DNA of 64,000 nt from Anaerolineae bacterium (GTDB taxonomy: Bacteria > Chloroflexota > Anaerolineae > Aggregatilineales > Phototrophicaceae), in NCBI GenBank assembly GCA_022825675.1, contig JAJDWK010000064.1, positions 1-64,000 of the forward strand, read 5' to 3'. Below are positions 35,706 to 44,741 of the stretch, piece by piece. The notes beneath the pieces are model-generated. The model searched no databases. It was given only the letters and a program-made list of their open reading frames with translations, and was not told the origin of the DNA. Position numbers and translations under genes: made by a program. Positions within the stretch are counted from its first letter, which is position 1. Every line of letters starts with the position of its first letter.

Positions 35706-37187
35706 CTATTGCTGCTCGTCTTCGGTCTCGCCCGCCTCGCGGGATTCCGCCTGCAGGCGGATCGCCTCGTTTAAATCGCCGATGTACAGCGTATCGTAGG
35801 CCTGCTGCGATGTCTCAAACGCGCCGATGCCTTCTGTGCCGTGCCAGTCGCCTTGCGTCAGCATCGGGTTGGGCAAGCCGGTTTCCGCCTCGCGCCTGGC
35901 GATGAAAGCCTCCATGCGCCCGCGCAAAGCGGCGACAACATCGGGGCGCGCCGCCGCCAGATTGTGGTTTTCTTCGGGGTCTTCCGCCAGGTTGTACAGC
36001 TCAACTTCCGGCTTGAAGTGGAAGTCCGGCTCCAGCGCTATCATCAGCTTCCAGCCGGGAGCGCGCCAGCCGTGCTTGCGCATCCAGGTGCATTCGCTGA
36101 TGTAAAACTCGCTCTCAAACGAGGCGATTTCGCCCGCAATCATCGGCAGCAGCGACTTGCCATCGAACCCCCGCCATGCCTTCTCCGCTAGCGCAGAGCT
36201 GCCGCTTTCCCGCTCCCCTTCCCTCTTTTGGGGATGGGGGGCAGCGTCCAAGCCCGCCAAATCCAGCAGCGTCGGCAGCAGGTCTTTGTGCTGGTTATAG
36301 CCGCTGACGCGCGCGCCGGCGGGAACCCGCGCCGGGTAGCGCAGTATCAGCGGCACATGCAGCACATTGTCATATATGCCGTGATGGTCAAACCAGCATT
36401 CGTGATCGTAGAGCGTCTCGCCATGGTCGCCATTCAAAGCGATGATGGTATCGTCCAGGATGCCCAGCCCTTCCAAAGTTTGGAAAATCGACTGCATGCA
36501 GGCGTCCATATAGGCGATTGCGCCATCATATTGGGCGATGATGTAATCCTTGTCGCTGATGCCCGGCGGCATCCAAGACTTAAAGAATGTGGCGAACGGC
36601 TTAAAAGCCAGGACTGGGTCCATCGAGCGGTTTTCGGGGTCGCATTCATCGCCGTGATAAAACATGCGCTCATACGGCTCCGGCGGCAGGTAGGGCGCGT
36701 GCGGGTCCATGTGCCGCAGCATCACGAACCAGGGCTTGTCCGCCGCTGTCAGCCGCGCCAGCTCGGGGATGGCGACTTCGTTGAGATTCTGCGCCTTGTG
36801 GCTGCGTCCCGCTTCCCAACTGCCCCAGGCGGCATAATCGATATAGGTGTCGAAGCCGCGCGAACTCGGGTTGCCGCTGAAGCCGACGCAGGCGGTGTTA
36901 TAACCTTGGCTGCGGAAGATCTCCGCCGCTGTCGGCGCTTCCGCCCGCAGCGGTCCTTGATGCCGCAGCGCCACCACCTGTGTGCCAAAGCAATCACGCC
37001 CGGTCAGCATCGAGGCGTAGGCGGGCGTGGTCGGGATGTGGGCGCTGAATGTATTTTCGAAGAGCGCGCCGCTTTGGGCGAAGCGGTCGATATGCGGCGT
37101 CGTCAAGCGCTCGTAGCCATAGCAGGACATGTGGTCGGCGCGGATTGAATCGATGGCGATAAGCAGGACATTTGGTTTTTTTGGCAT
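35706..37187 (-). CDS. Sulfatase-like hydrolase (alkaline phosphatase superfamily; no canonical FGly Cys)
   Basis: KKPNVLLIAIDSIRADHMSCYGYERLTTPHIDRFAQSG..., HIPTTPAYASMLTG, LNGDHGETLYDHECWFDHHGIYDNVLHVPLILRYP; TAAGGAGG RBS before ATG 37187. Confidence 0.92.
   Translation of the reverse strand: MPKKPNVLLIAIDSIRADHMSCYGYERLTTPHIDRFAQSGALFENTFSAHIPTTPAYASMLTGRDCFGTQVVALRHQGPLRAEAPTAAEIFRSQGYNTACVGFSGNPSSRGFDTYIDYAAWGSWEAGRSHKAQNLNEVAIPELARLTAADKPWFVMLRHMDPHAPYLPPEPYERMFYHGDECDPENRSMDPVLAFKPFATFFKSWMPPGISDKDYIIAQYDGAIAYMDACMQSIFQTLEGLGILDDTIIALNGDHGETLYDHECWFDHHGIYDNVLHVPLILRYPARVPAGARVSGYNQHKDLLPTLLDLAGLDAAPHPQKREGERESGSSALAEKAWRGFDGKSLLPMIAGEIASFESEFYISECTWMRKHGWRAPGWKLMIALEPDFHFKPEVELYNLAEDPEENHNLAAARPDVVAALRGRMEAFIARREAETGLPNPMLTQGDWHGTEGIGAFETSQQAYDTLYIGDLNEAIRLQAESREAGETEDEQQ
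36206..36240. repeat. C-rich hairpin repeat copy located inside the sulfatase-like CDS
   Basis: Minus strand CCCCCATCCCCAAAAGAGGGAAGGGGAGCGGGAAAG; close to CCCCAAAATGAGGGAAGGGGAG at 16470-16491 and to 39386-39426. Confidence 0.7.
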
Positions 37188-37301
37188 AGCTCCCTCCTTA
37201 AGTATCGCGGGAAGTCTAGCACATCCGCCTAAGGCCTGCGACAAATCTGCCAGCGAGCGCCGCGGTACATTTAGCCGCTTCCCGCAAGTTCGCGCTATCA
37301 T

Positions 37302-37317
37302 AAGTAACCGATTACTT
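37302..37317. promoter_or_regulatory. LacI-family-type operator candidate in divergent promoter region
   Basis: AAGTAACCGATTACTT, near-perfect palindrome fitting the AAnCGnTT core of LacI-family operators. Confidence 0.5.
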
Positions 37318-37419
37318 GCGCAATCGCAAATATGCGATAAGCTATTTAGCATGCGCCCAAGTGGGCATTTGCGGGCTGACGCTCGCGCAATTTCTATCCA
37401 AAGACTTAGGAGTGCTGCC

Positions 37420-39354
37420 ATGTTACGAAAACTTGTATTTCTCGCCTTATTGGCGCTGATAGCGCTGCCGACGCTTGTCGGCTTCGCGCAGGAGCCCGAT
37501 GGCTTGCCCGTCGATATCCCGCGTGAAGACCTCTGGGTCTTCGACCAAATCTTCCGCTGGCAGACCGTGAACAACTTCAATGTCTGGCGCATCGGCGGCT
37601 CGACGCCTTTTCATCATGCCTTGATGCTGGAGACATTCTGGAATCGCGACCAGGAAACGGGCGAATTCATCCATGCGCTGGCGGCGGCTGACCCCGTCTA
37701 CAACGATGACTTCACGCAAATGTCGGTGGAGCTGCGCCCCGGCGTCATGTGGTCTGATGGCGAAGAATTCAACGCCGATGATGTTGTCTATACTATCGAG
37801 ACCATCAAAGCCAACCCCGAATTGGGGCAGGGCGGCTGGCATGCGCAATTGACGGACTTTGACGCCGCTGTCGAAAAGACTGGCGATTACAGCGTCAGCT
37901 TCACGCTTAACCGCTCCAACCCGCGCTTCCACACCCTCTTCGAATCCCGCTGGAATGGCATTTATATGATGCCGTCGCATATCGTGGCGGAAGTCGAAGC
38001 CAACCTGGCGGATGGCGAGAACCTCGGCGGCTGGGTCTGGGAAGCGCAGGATGTGGTTGTCCTGGGCAATTACCTGCCAGTAGAAGCGGACCCCAACGGC
38101 TACTGGGAGCTCTTCAAACGCCGCGACGACCCCGAAAATTCGCTGGCGGGCATCATCACCGGCGGTTCCGGCCCTCCCTATGCTTTGAGCATTTTCTACG
38201 GCAACGACAACATCAAAAAAGCCATCGCCATGTCCCGCAACGAGCTTGATGTCTATTTTGATGTTGATATCGAATCCTTCGATTTCACGCTGGAGAACGC
38301 GCCTGCCGCCCGCAGTTGGTATCAAGACTTCCCCTGGGCGTATCCCAACGAAGTCAGCAGCCGTCAACTGGCGATGAATATGGAAGGCGACCCGCTGATC
38401 GCCCATAAGGATGTGCGCTGGGCGCTGGCGCTCGCCATCGATATTGTCGAATTGCAGACCGAATACATCGGCGGCGTCGCCAAGGTAACGCCCTTTCCCG
38501 TCCCGCCGACCGCCAAGCTCTATGAGCTGTACCACGGTCCCATGACCGAATGGCTGAGCAACCTGCAAATCGACCTCGGCGGCGGCGAAATGTACAGCCC
38601 CTATGACCCAAGCATCCCCGACCAAATCGCGGCTTGGGCGGAAGAACAGGGCTTCACCGTGCCGGGCGAGCCGCACGAAGTCTTCGGCTCCGGCTGGTGG
38701 AAATACGATACCGACGCTGCCGAGAAGCTGCTGATGAACGCGGGCTTGAGCCGCGGCGGCGATGGCATGTGGATGACGCCAGAAGGCGAGCCCTGGGTGC
38801 TGGACCTGCAGTCTGACCCCAGCGAGAATGACGCCTACCGTATGGGGCAGGCGGCATTTGATATGTGGACTGACTTCGGCATCGAAGTCAACTTCAGCAC
38901 GCTGGACCGCAACACCTGGAACCAGAACCACTATGTCGGCGAGTATGAGGTCAGCACGCCTTGGACGAGCTTCGCGCTGGCTTCCGGCGATATGTGGCCC
39001 AACATCCGCGGCCGCCACTCCCGTTATTACGCGCCGGTGGGCGAAGATTACCGCCCGCTGGGCGGCGACAGCGTGCGCCGCTTGCAAGACGCCCGCAGCG
39101 ACGAGCTGATTGACGCCATGGAATCGGTCAACCCCGTGGCGCAAGAGGCGGAGAATATCGAGCTCGGCATCCAATTCCTGCAGAATTGGGTGGAAAATAT
39201 GTTCGATATCACCTGCATCGCTTTCAAGAAATTCGTCACCTGGGACGAGACCTACTGGACGGGCTTCCCGACTGCCGAGAACCCGAACTATCAGCCATTG
39301 TATTGGTTCCAGGGCGGCAAATACGCCATCCAGAACCTGCATCCGACGGGCTAG
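37420..39354 (+). CDS. Peptide/oligosaccharide ABC transporter substrate-binding protein (family 5)
   Basis: Signal peptide MLRKLVFLALLALIALPTLVGFAQ; SBP_bac_5 pattern (ELRPGVMWSDGEEFNADDVVYTIETIKANPE). Start ATG 37420. Confidence 0.92.
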   Translation: MLRKLVFLALLALIALPTLVGFAQEPDGLPVDIPREDLWVFDQIFRWQTVNNFNVWRIGGSTPFHHALMLETFWNRDQETGEFIHALAAADPVYNDDFTQMSVELRPGVMWSDGEEFNADDVVYTIETIKANPELGQGGWHAQLTDFDAAVEKTGDYSVSFTLNRSNPRFHTLFESRWNGIYMMPSHIVAEVEANLADGENLGGWVWEAQDVVVLGNYLPVEADPNGYWELFKRRDDPENSLAGIITGGSGPPYALSIFYGNDNIKKAIAMSRNELDVYFDVDIESFDFTLENAPAARSWYQDFPWAYPNEVSSRQLAMNMEGDPLIAHKDVRWALALAIDIVELQTEYIGGVAKVTPFPVPPTAKLYELYHGPMTEWLSNLQIDLGGGEMYSPYDPSIPDQIAAWAEEQGFTVPGEPHEVFGSGWWKYDTDAAEKLLMNAGLSRGGDGMWMTPEGEPWVLDLQSDPSENDAYRMGQAAFDMWTDFGIEVNFSTLDRNTWNQNHYVGEYEVSTPWTSFALASGDMWPNIRGRHSRYYAPVGEDYRPLGGDSVRRLQDARSDELIDAMESVNPVAQEAENIELGIQFLQNWVENMFDITCIAFKKFVTWDETYWTGFPTAENPNYQPLYWFQGGKYAIQNLHPTG

Positions 39355-39385
39355 CCTGGCTAGCTGCCTCCCTATAGTAGAAACT

Positions 39386-39426
39386 CCCCTTCCCTCCTTG
39401 TGGGGGAAGGGGTTGGGGGATGGGGG
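39386..39426. repeat. C-rich dispersed hairpin repeat between SBP and permease genes
   Basis: CCCCTTCCC(TCCTTGTGG)GGGAAGGGG followed by TTGGGGGATGGGGG. Confidence 0.7.
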
Positions 39427-39429
39427 ATT

Positions 39430-40428
39430 ATGCAACTGCTGCGCACTTACATTCTGCCGCGCATCGTCCAGTGGGCGGTGGTCATCTTCGTCGGCGTCAC
39501 GATTATTTTCTTGATACCGCGCTTTTCGCCCATCAACCCCGTTGACGACATGATCGGGCGCATGACCGCCTTCCAGACGATGGACCCGCAAGCGGTTGTG
39601 CTCATGCGCGCGACTATGCAAGACCTCTACGGCTTGGACGGCAGCTTGCTGGAACAGTACATCAATTTTTGGCAGCGGCTGCTGCAGGGCGACCTCGGTC
39701 CTTCATTTCAAAATTTCCCCACGCCGGTCAACGAAATTATTGCCGCGGGCTTGCCCTGGACCGTCGGCTTGTTAACGACTTCCACGATTATGTCCTGGCT
39801 GCTGGGCATATTTGTTGGCTCGCTGGTGGGCTATTTCCAGCATCGGCGCTGGGCGCAGGTATTAGAAAGAGTTGTCATCGTAATATATCCCACGCCTTAT
39901 GTCATTATTGCGCTTATCCTTATGGTGCTGTTCACCTTTTATTGGCCCATTTTCCCGATGGTGGGCGGCGCGCAAGGCAAACCCGCGCTGAATTGGGAAT
40001 ACATCAGCAGCATTTTGCGCTTCGGCTTTTTGCCGGCTTTATCCATCGTGATTGGCGGCTTCGCCTTCCGCTTCATCATCGCCAAAGCGCTCGCCACCAC
40101 CGAAATTGCCAGCGACTATGTGCAATATGCGGAGCTGGCGGCAGTGCCCAAGCGGCGCATCGTCTATTCGTATATCATCCGCAATACCATGCTGCCCCAT
40201 GTCAATGACCTGGCGCTGTCGCTGGGCGCCATGTTTGAAGGCGCGCTGATAACCGAAGTGGTTTTTGGCTATCCCGGGCTTGGCTCCAAGCTCTTCACCG
40301 CTATCAGCAATGCTGATTACAATATCGTCATGGGCATTGTATTGCTTTCCATTGTCGGCATCGCCACCGGCTCGCTGATTGTGGACCTGCTGTACCCCGT
40401 CTTTGATCCCCGTGTTCGGCTGCGTTAG
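39430..40428 (+). CDS. ABC transporter permease (DppB-type)
   Basis: MQLLRTYILPRIVQWAVVIFVGVTIIFLIPR...; EAA-like loop AELAAVPKRRIVYSYIIRNTMLPHV. Confidence 0.92.
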   Translation: MQLLRTYILPRIVQWAVVIFVGVTIIFLIPRFSPINPVDDMIGRMTAFQTMDPQAVVLMRATMQDLYGLDGSLLEQYINFWQRLLQGDLGPSFQNFPTPVNEIIAAGLPWTVGLLTTSTIMSWLLGIFVGSLVGYFQHRRWAQVLERVVIVIYPTPYVIIALILMVLFTFYWPIFPMVGGAQGKPALNWEYISSILRFGFLPALSIVIGGFAFRFIIAKALATTEIASDYVQYAELAAVPKRRIVYSYIIRNTMLPHVNDLALSLGAMFEGALITEVVFGYPGLGSKLFTAISNADYNIVMGIVLLSIVGIATGSLIVDLLYPVFDPRVRLR

Positions 40429-40439
40429 GGGGCAGCGCC

Positions 40440-41393
40440 ATGCTAACGACCATTCGTGATTTACTCCGCTACAGCCTGTCTTTCCGCTTCGGTTCGGTCA
40501 TCCTGCTTTTTGTGGCGATTATGGTTGTGGTCTCCTTCTTCGCCCCCTATCCGCCGGAGAAGCGCCGTGTCGTGCCGCGCAAAATGCGTGGCGAGCCGCC
40601 TTCCGCCGAATATATTTTGGGCACAACAACGTTGGGGCAAGATGTCTTTTGGATGCTCTTAACCGCCGTGCGCCATACCTTGCTCATCGCCTCTATCGCG
40701 GTCTGCATCGGGCGTGGCATCGGCGTCATGCTGGGCATGATTTCCGGCTACCTCGGCGGCGGGGCGGACCGCGTCATTCAGTCGGTGGTCGAGAGCGTCA
40801 TCGTCATTCCACGATTACCCTTGCTCATATTAATTGCCGTGATATTAAAGGGCGGCTTGACATTTGTCTGGCTCGGCATCCTCATCGGCATGCTGGACTG
40901 GGCATATCCCTCGAAGCGCTACCGCGCCCAAGTGCTCAGCCTGCGCGAGCGCGAATTCACGCATACCGCGATTTTCAGCGGCATGGGCACCGCAAAAATT
41001 GTCATCCAGGAACATCTGCCCTTCATCATTCCGTTCTTGCTGGCGGATGTCGTCAGCGGCTTTCTGTTCTCTATCGGCATGGAAGTTACTTTGTCCTGGC
41101 TGGGCTTAAACGACCTCAACAGCTTGAGCCTGGGCACGATGATTTATTGGGCGGACGAATGGAATTCCATATTCGCGGGCAAGCCCTGGGTGATGATTGC
41201 GCCCGTTGTCGCCGTTATCGTTGTGGTTGTCGGCTTTTATCTGGTTTCCATTGGCATCAGCGAATACCTGGACCCGCGCAAGCGGCTGCTGCGGTTGCAA
41301 ACGCATCAGAGCGACACGGCGCTTGAACTGCAAGCGCAAGGCACCAGCGCCGGCACTGCAATCGCTTCTGCCGGCACGGCGAAGGACGAGTGA
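40440..41393 (+). CDS. ABC transporter permease (DppC-type)
   Basis: YILGTTTLGQDVFWMLLTAVRHTLLIASIAVCIGRGIGVMLGMISGYLGGGADRVIQ. Confidence 0.92.
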   Translation: MLTTIRDLLRYSLSFRFGSVILLFVAIMVVVSFFAPYPPEKRRVVPRKMRGEPPSAEYILGTTTLGQDVFWMLLTAVRHTLLIASIAVCIGRGIGVMLGMISGYLGGGADRVIQSVVESVIVIPRLPLLILIAVILKGGLTFVWLGILIGMLDWAYPSKRYRAQVLSLREREFTHTAIFSGMGTAKIVIQEHLPFIIPFLLADVVSGFLFSIGMEVTLSWLGLNDLNSLSLGTMIYWADEWNSIFAGKPWVMIAPVVAVIVVVVGFYLVSIGISEYLDPRKRLLRLQTHQSDTALELQAQGTSAGTAIASAGTAKDE

Positions 41394-42391
41394 TGGGCAC
41401 AATTATCGAAGCGGTCAACCTGCGCGCCTATTACATCACCAACGCTTATGGCGTCGAGCGCACCGTGCAAGCGGTCGATGACATCTCGCTGAAAATTGAA
41501 GAAGGCGAGGTCTATGGCATCGCCGGGGAATCCGGCTGCGGCAAATCCACTTTGATGCGCGTCTTGCTGAATGCTTATCAGCCGCCGCTGACGGTGGTTG
41601 GCGGCGATGTCGTTTACACGCTGGATGGCGAGCGCGTCAGCGCCGCGGAGATGAGCGACGAAAAAAACCGCGACCTGCGCTGGCGCAAGCTCTCGTATAT
41701 CCCGCAAGGCTCGATGCATGTTTTGAACCCGGTGCGGCGCATCCGCGATAGCTTTCACGATTTTATCAGCGCCCACCGCGATGTCAGCAAAGCCGAATCC
41801 TACCAGCTCACGGCGGAGTACCTGCGGGATTTGGGCTTGCCCGAGAAGGTGATGCGCTCGTACCCGCATCAGCTTTCCGGCGGGATGCGGCAGCGGGTTA
41901 CGATAGCGCTGGCGACAATCCTCTGGCCCAAGCTCATCTTCGCTGATGAGCCGACCACGGCGCTGGATGTCGTTGTGCAGCGCGGCGTCATCCAAATGCT
42001 CAAAGATGTGCAGCAAAAAGAAGGCAGCACCCTGGTGCTCATCACGCATGACATTGGCGTGCACGCCAACTTGGCGGACCGCATCGGCATTCTGTATGCC
42101 GGCAAGCTGGTGGAAGAGGCGGAGACGCAGACAATCCTCAATCAGCCGCGCCACCCTTATACCCGCTATCTGATCGAATCCCTGCCCAACCTGGAATCCC
42201 GCGCGGAATTGATGAGCATCCCCGGGCGTCCGCCCGCGCTGGACCGCCCGCCAAGCGGCTGCCGCTTTCACGAGCGCTGCCCGCTAGCGAAGGACATTTG
42301 CAAAACTGTCGAGCCGCAGCTCATCAAAATCGCGCCCAAACATTTTACCGCCTGCCATGTGGTCGAAGAGGAACTGAGCCATGCCAGCTGA
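41393..42391 (+). CDS. ABC transporter ATP-binding protein (DppD-type)
   Basis: GIAGESGCGKSTLMRV; LSGGMRQRVTIALATILWPKLIFADEPTTALD; C-terminal oligopeptide-type CRFHERCPLAKDIC. Confidence 0.95.
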   Translation: MGTIIEAVNLRAYYITNAYGVERTVQAVDDISLKIEEGEVYGIAGESGCGKSTLMRVLLNAYQPPLTVVGGDVVYTLDGERVSAAEMSDEKNRDLRWRKLSYIPQGSMHVLNPVRRIRDSFHDFISAHRDVSKAESYQLTAEYLRDLGLPEKVMRSYPHQLSGGMRQRVTIALATILWPKLIFADEPTTALDVVVQRGVIQMLKDVQQKEGSTLVLITHDIGVHANLADRIGILYAGKLVEEAETQTILNQPRHPYTRYLIESLPNLESRAELMSIPGRPPALDRPPSGCRFHERCPLAKDICKTVEPQLIKIAPKHFTACHVVEEELSHAS

Positions 42392-43379
42392 TGCGCTGCT
42401 GCATATCGAAGACCTGACCAAGGTCTTTCACATTCGGCAGGGCTTTTCCTCGCAAGAATTTCACGCGGTGGATAATGCCTCTATCGTCATCGACTCGGGA
42501 AAGCCCGAGATCTTCGCCGTCGTCGGCGAGAGCGGCAGCGGCAAAACCACGCTTGCCAAGATGGTGCTGGGCATGGAGGCACCGTCGCAAGGCAACCTGC
42601 GCTACAAAGACCGCCAGGTCGCCGCGCTCAGCAAGCGGGAGATGAAAAACTGGTTCTATCACGAAGTGCAGCCGGTCTTTCAAGACCCTTTCGCCGCCTT
42701 CAGCCCCTTGAAGCAAATCGACCGCTATCTCTATGAAACGGTCTACAATTACAAGATGGTCGGCGATAAAAAAGAAGCGCCGCGTTATATCAACGAAGTG
42801 CTGAGCGAAGTCGGCTTGACCTTGGCGGAGATTGCCGGGCGTTATCCCAACGAGCTTTCTGGTGGGCAGGCGCAGCGCGTCGCCATCGCCCGCGCCTTGC
42901 TCACCAAACCCTCGCTGATTGTCGCTGATGAGCCGGTCTCAATGCTGGACGCTTCGCTGCGCATGTCAGTCGTGAATATGTTCCGCAAGCTCAAAGAAGA
43001 TAACGCGGTCAGCGTGATATACATCACGCATGATCTGGCGACCGCATTTTACGCTGGCGACCGTATCGCCGTGATGCTGCGCGGCTGGATTGTCGAGATG
43101 GGACCGACCGAACAGGTGCTGGGCAATCCCCTGCATCCCTACACACAGAACCTCAAGACCTCGATTCCCAGCATCAAGTCGGACGAAGCCTGGGACGAAA
43201 AGATTGACCTGGCGGTCATCGAAACTGACGAATATACGCGCACCGGCTGCAAGTTCGCGGGGCGCTGCCCAGCGGTGATGGACATCTGCCACGACAATAT
43301 CCCGCCCAGCGTCGAGCACGAGGGGCGCAGCGTCAAATGTTTCCTCTATGATGAGGCGCTGCCCGCCGCCCGGAATTGA
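42381..43379 (+). CDS. ABC transporter ATP-binding protein (DppF-type)
   Basis: VVGESGSGKTTLAKMVLG; LSGGQAQRVAIARALLTKPSLIVADEPVSMLD; GCKFAGRCPAVMDIC. Confidence 0.95.
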   Translation: MPADALLHIEDLTKVFHIRQGFSSQEFHAVDNASIVIDSGKPEIFAVVGESGSGKTTLAKMVLGMEAPSQGNLRYKDRQVAALSKREMKNWFYHEVQPVFQDPFAAFSPLKQIDRYLYETVYNYKMVGDKKEAPRYINEVLSEVGLTLAEIAGRYPNELSGGQAQRVAIARALLTKPSLIVADEPVSMLDASLRMSVVNMFRKLKEDNAVSVIYITHDLATAFYAGDRIAVMLRGWIVEMGPTEQVLGNPLHPYTQNLKTSIPSIKSDEAWDEKIDLAVIETDEYTRTGCKFAGRCPAVMDICHDNIPPSVEHEGRSVKCFLYDEALPAARN

Positions 43380-44311
43380 GAGCGGAACTCCCGCCGGGCA
43401 GCGCAATGGCTGGCACAGCGCGAAGCGGATTTTGGCGGCAGGCGCGCCGTCTCTTCCCGCGGCATTGCCTGTGGCAGCAGCTGCAGCGCTCCTCCCGTCA
43501 GCCGCTCGCTGCGCATTTCAGCCGCCAGCTAAAGCGCGCGGGACCGGCGCGGGCGCTGCCCCTGAGCTTGGCATGGGCGCTGATTCTCTTCGGCGCTTTT
43601 TTCACAGTGTTTAATGCTATCAGCCACCAAATCCTGTGGACATTGCCGCTGTGGCTGATGCTGTTCAGCCTGTGCTATTGCGCTTGCTGGCTGCGGCGCG
43701 TTGTTGCCTTGCTGCCGCGCCAGGCGCGGGCGGGCCTCACGGACGAGGTCAGCGTGATGCCGCGGGGGCAGGCTTATGTCTATCTGCTGATGGCAAAAGC
43801 GGCGCTGCACGAAGGCGACGCCCTGGCATGGCTGACGCTTCTGCGGCGGGCGCTGGCGGGCTTGACGCTCTTGTGCTGGAGTATAGCGCTGGGCATCGCC
43901 GCGGCGCAGCTGGAGCAGATACCGCTGCGGGAGCTGGGCGCGCTGCTGATGGCGCTGGCGCTGCTCGCTCTGCTCTTCCCGCTGGAGCATGCGCAGTCCG
44001 TCATCATCGCCTGGCTGACGGCGATATTTGTCTGCGCCCGCGGGCAAAAGGAGCTCGACCGCGGCAGCATCGCCATCGTCAGCTTTGCCCTCTTGCAGAT
44101 TTTGAGTTATTGTTTGGCGGTTGCTGTCGCCATCGCGCTGCAGGTGGTTGAGCTCAGCATCGTCTTCGCGCTGTATCTGCTCTTGCGCGAATGCTTGATT
44201 ATGGCGCTGTGGCAACTGCTCTTGCGACTGCTGAATAGCGATGACAGACCGTGGGCAGCAAGCGCTGAGGAAAACCTATCACTTAGCCTTGAGGGCGGAC
44301 GTGACGCCTGA
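43376..44311 (+). CDS. Hypothetical multi-pass membrane protein
   Basis: Several hydrophobic segments ([43 protein letters not shown]); start codon uncertain. Confidence 0.6.
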   Translation: MRAELPPGSAMAGTARSGFWRQARRLFPRHCLWQQLQRSSRQPLAAHFSRQLKRAGPARALPLSLAWALILFGAFFTVFNAISHQILWTLPLWLMLFSLCYCACWLRRVVALLPRQARAGLTDEVSVMPRGQAYVYLLMAKAALHEGDALAWLTLLRRALAGLTLLCWSIALGIAAAQLEQIPLRELGALLMALALLALLFPLEHAQSVIIAWLTAIFVCARGQKELDRGSIAIVSFALLQILSYCLAVAVAIALQVVELSIVFALYLLLRECLIMALWQLLLRLLNSDDRPWAASAEENLSLSLEGGRDA

Positions 44312-44321
44312 ATCAGCCGGG

Positions 44322-44741
44322 ATGAACAAGCTCTTCGACCAAGCGGAACTCGAATGCCTGCGCGCGCTGCTGGATGCCATCATCCCGGCGGATGATTTCC
44401 CCAGCGCTTGGGAAGCGGGCGTCGGCGACTATCTTCAGCGGCAGCTGGCGGGCGACCTGGCAAAAGCCCTGCCAGACTATCGCGCTTGGCTGGCGCAGCT
44501 GACAGCGGAGGCGCGCGCCCAATACGGGCGGGGCTTTGCGCAGCTGCGCTTGAGCGAGCGTACGGGCTTGCTGCGGCGCATCGAAGCGGACGAAGTGCAG
44601 ACTCAGTGGGCGATTGCCCCGGGCGGGTTCTTCCGCGAAATCGTCGAAGCCTGCGCGGAGGGCTATTACAGCGACCCCGGCAACGGCGGCAATCGCGATG
44701 GCATCGCCTGGCGCATGGTCGGTTTTGAGGTGACGGCATGA
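44322..44741 (+). CDS. Gluconate 2-dehydrogenase subunit 3-like protein
   Basis: Small protein immediately upstream of and overlapping a GMC oxidoreductase; LECLRALLDAIIPADDFPSAWEAGVGDYLQRQL...FFREIVEACAEGYYSDPGNGGNRDGIAWRMVGF. Start uncertain. Confidence 0.8.
   Translation: MNKLFDQAELECLRALLDAIIPADDFPSAWEAGVGDYLQRQLAGDLAKALPDYRAWLAQLTAEARAQYGRGFAQLRLSERTGLLRRIEADEVQTQWAIAPGGFFREIVEACAEGYYSDPGNGGNRDGIAWRMVGFEVTA

Noticed and set aside
37447-39621. 724-aa minus-strand ORF
   Set aside because: Antisense to a clear SBP_bac_5 gene; composition (His/Arg/Gln-rich) has no recognisable domain.
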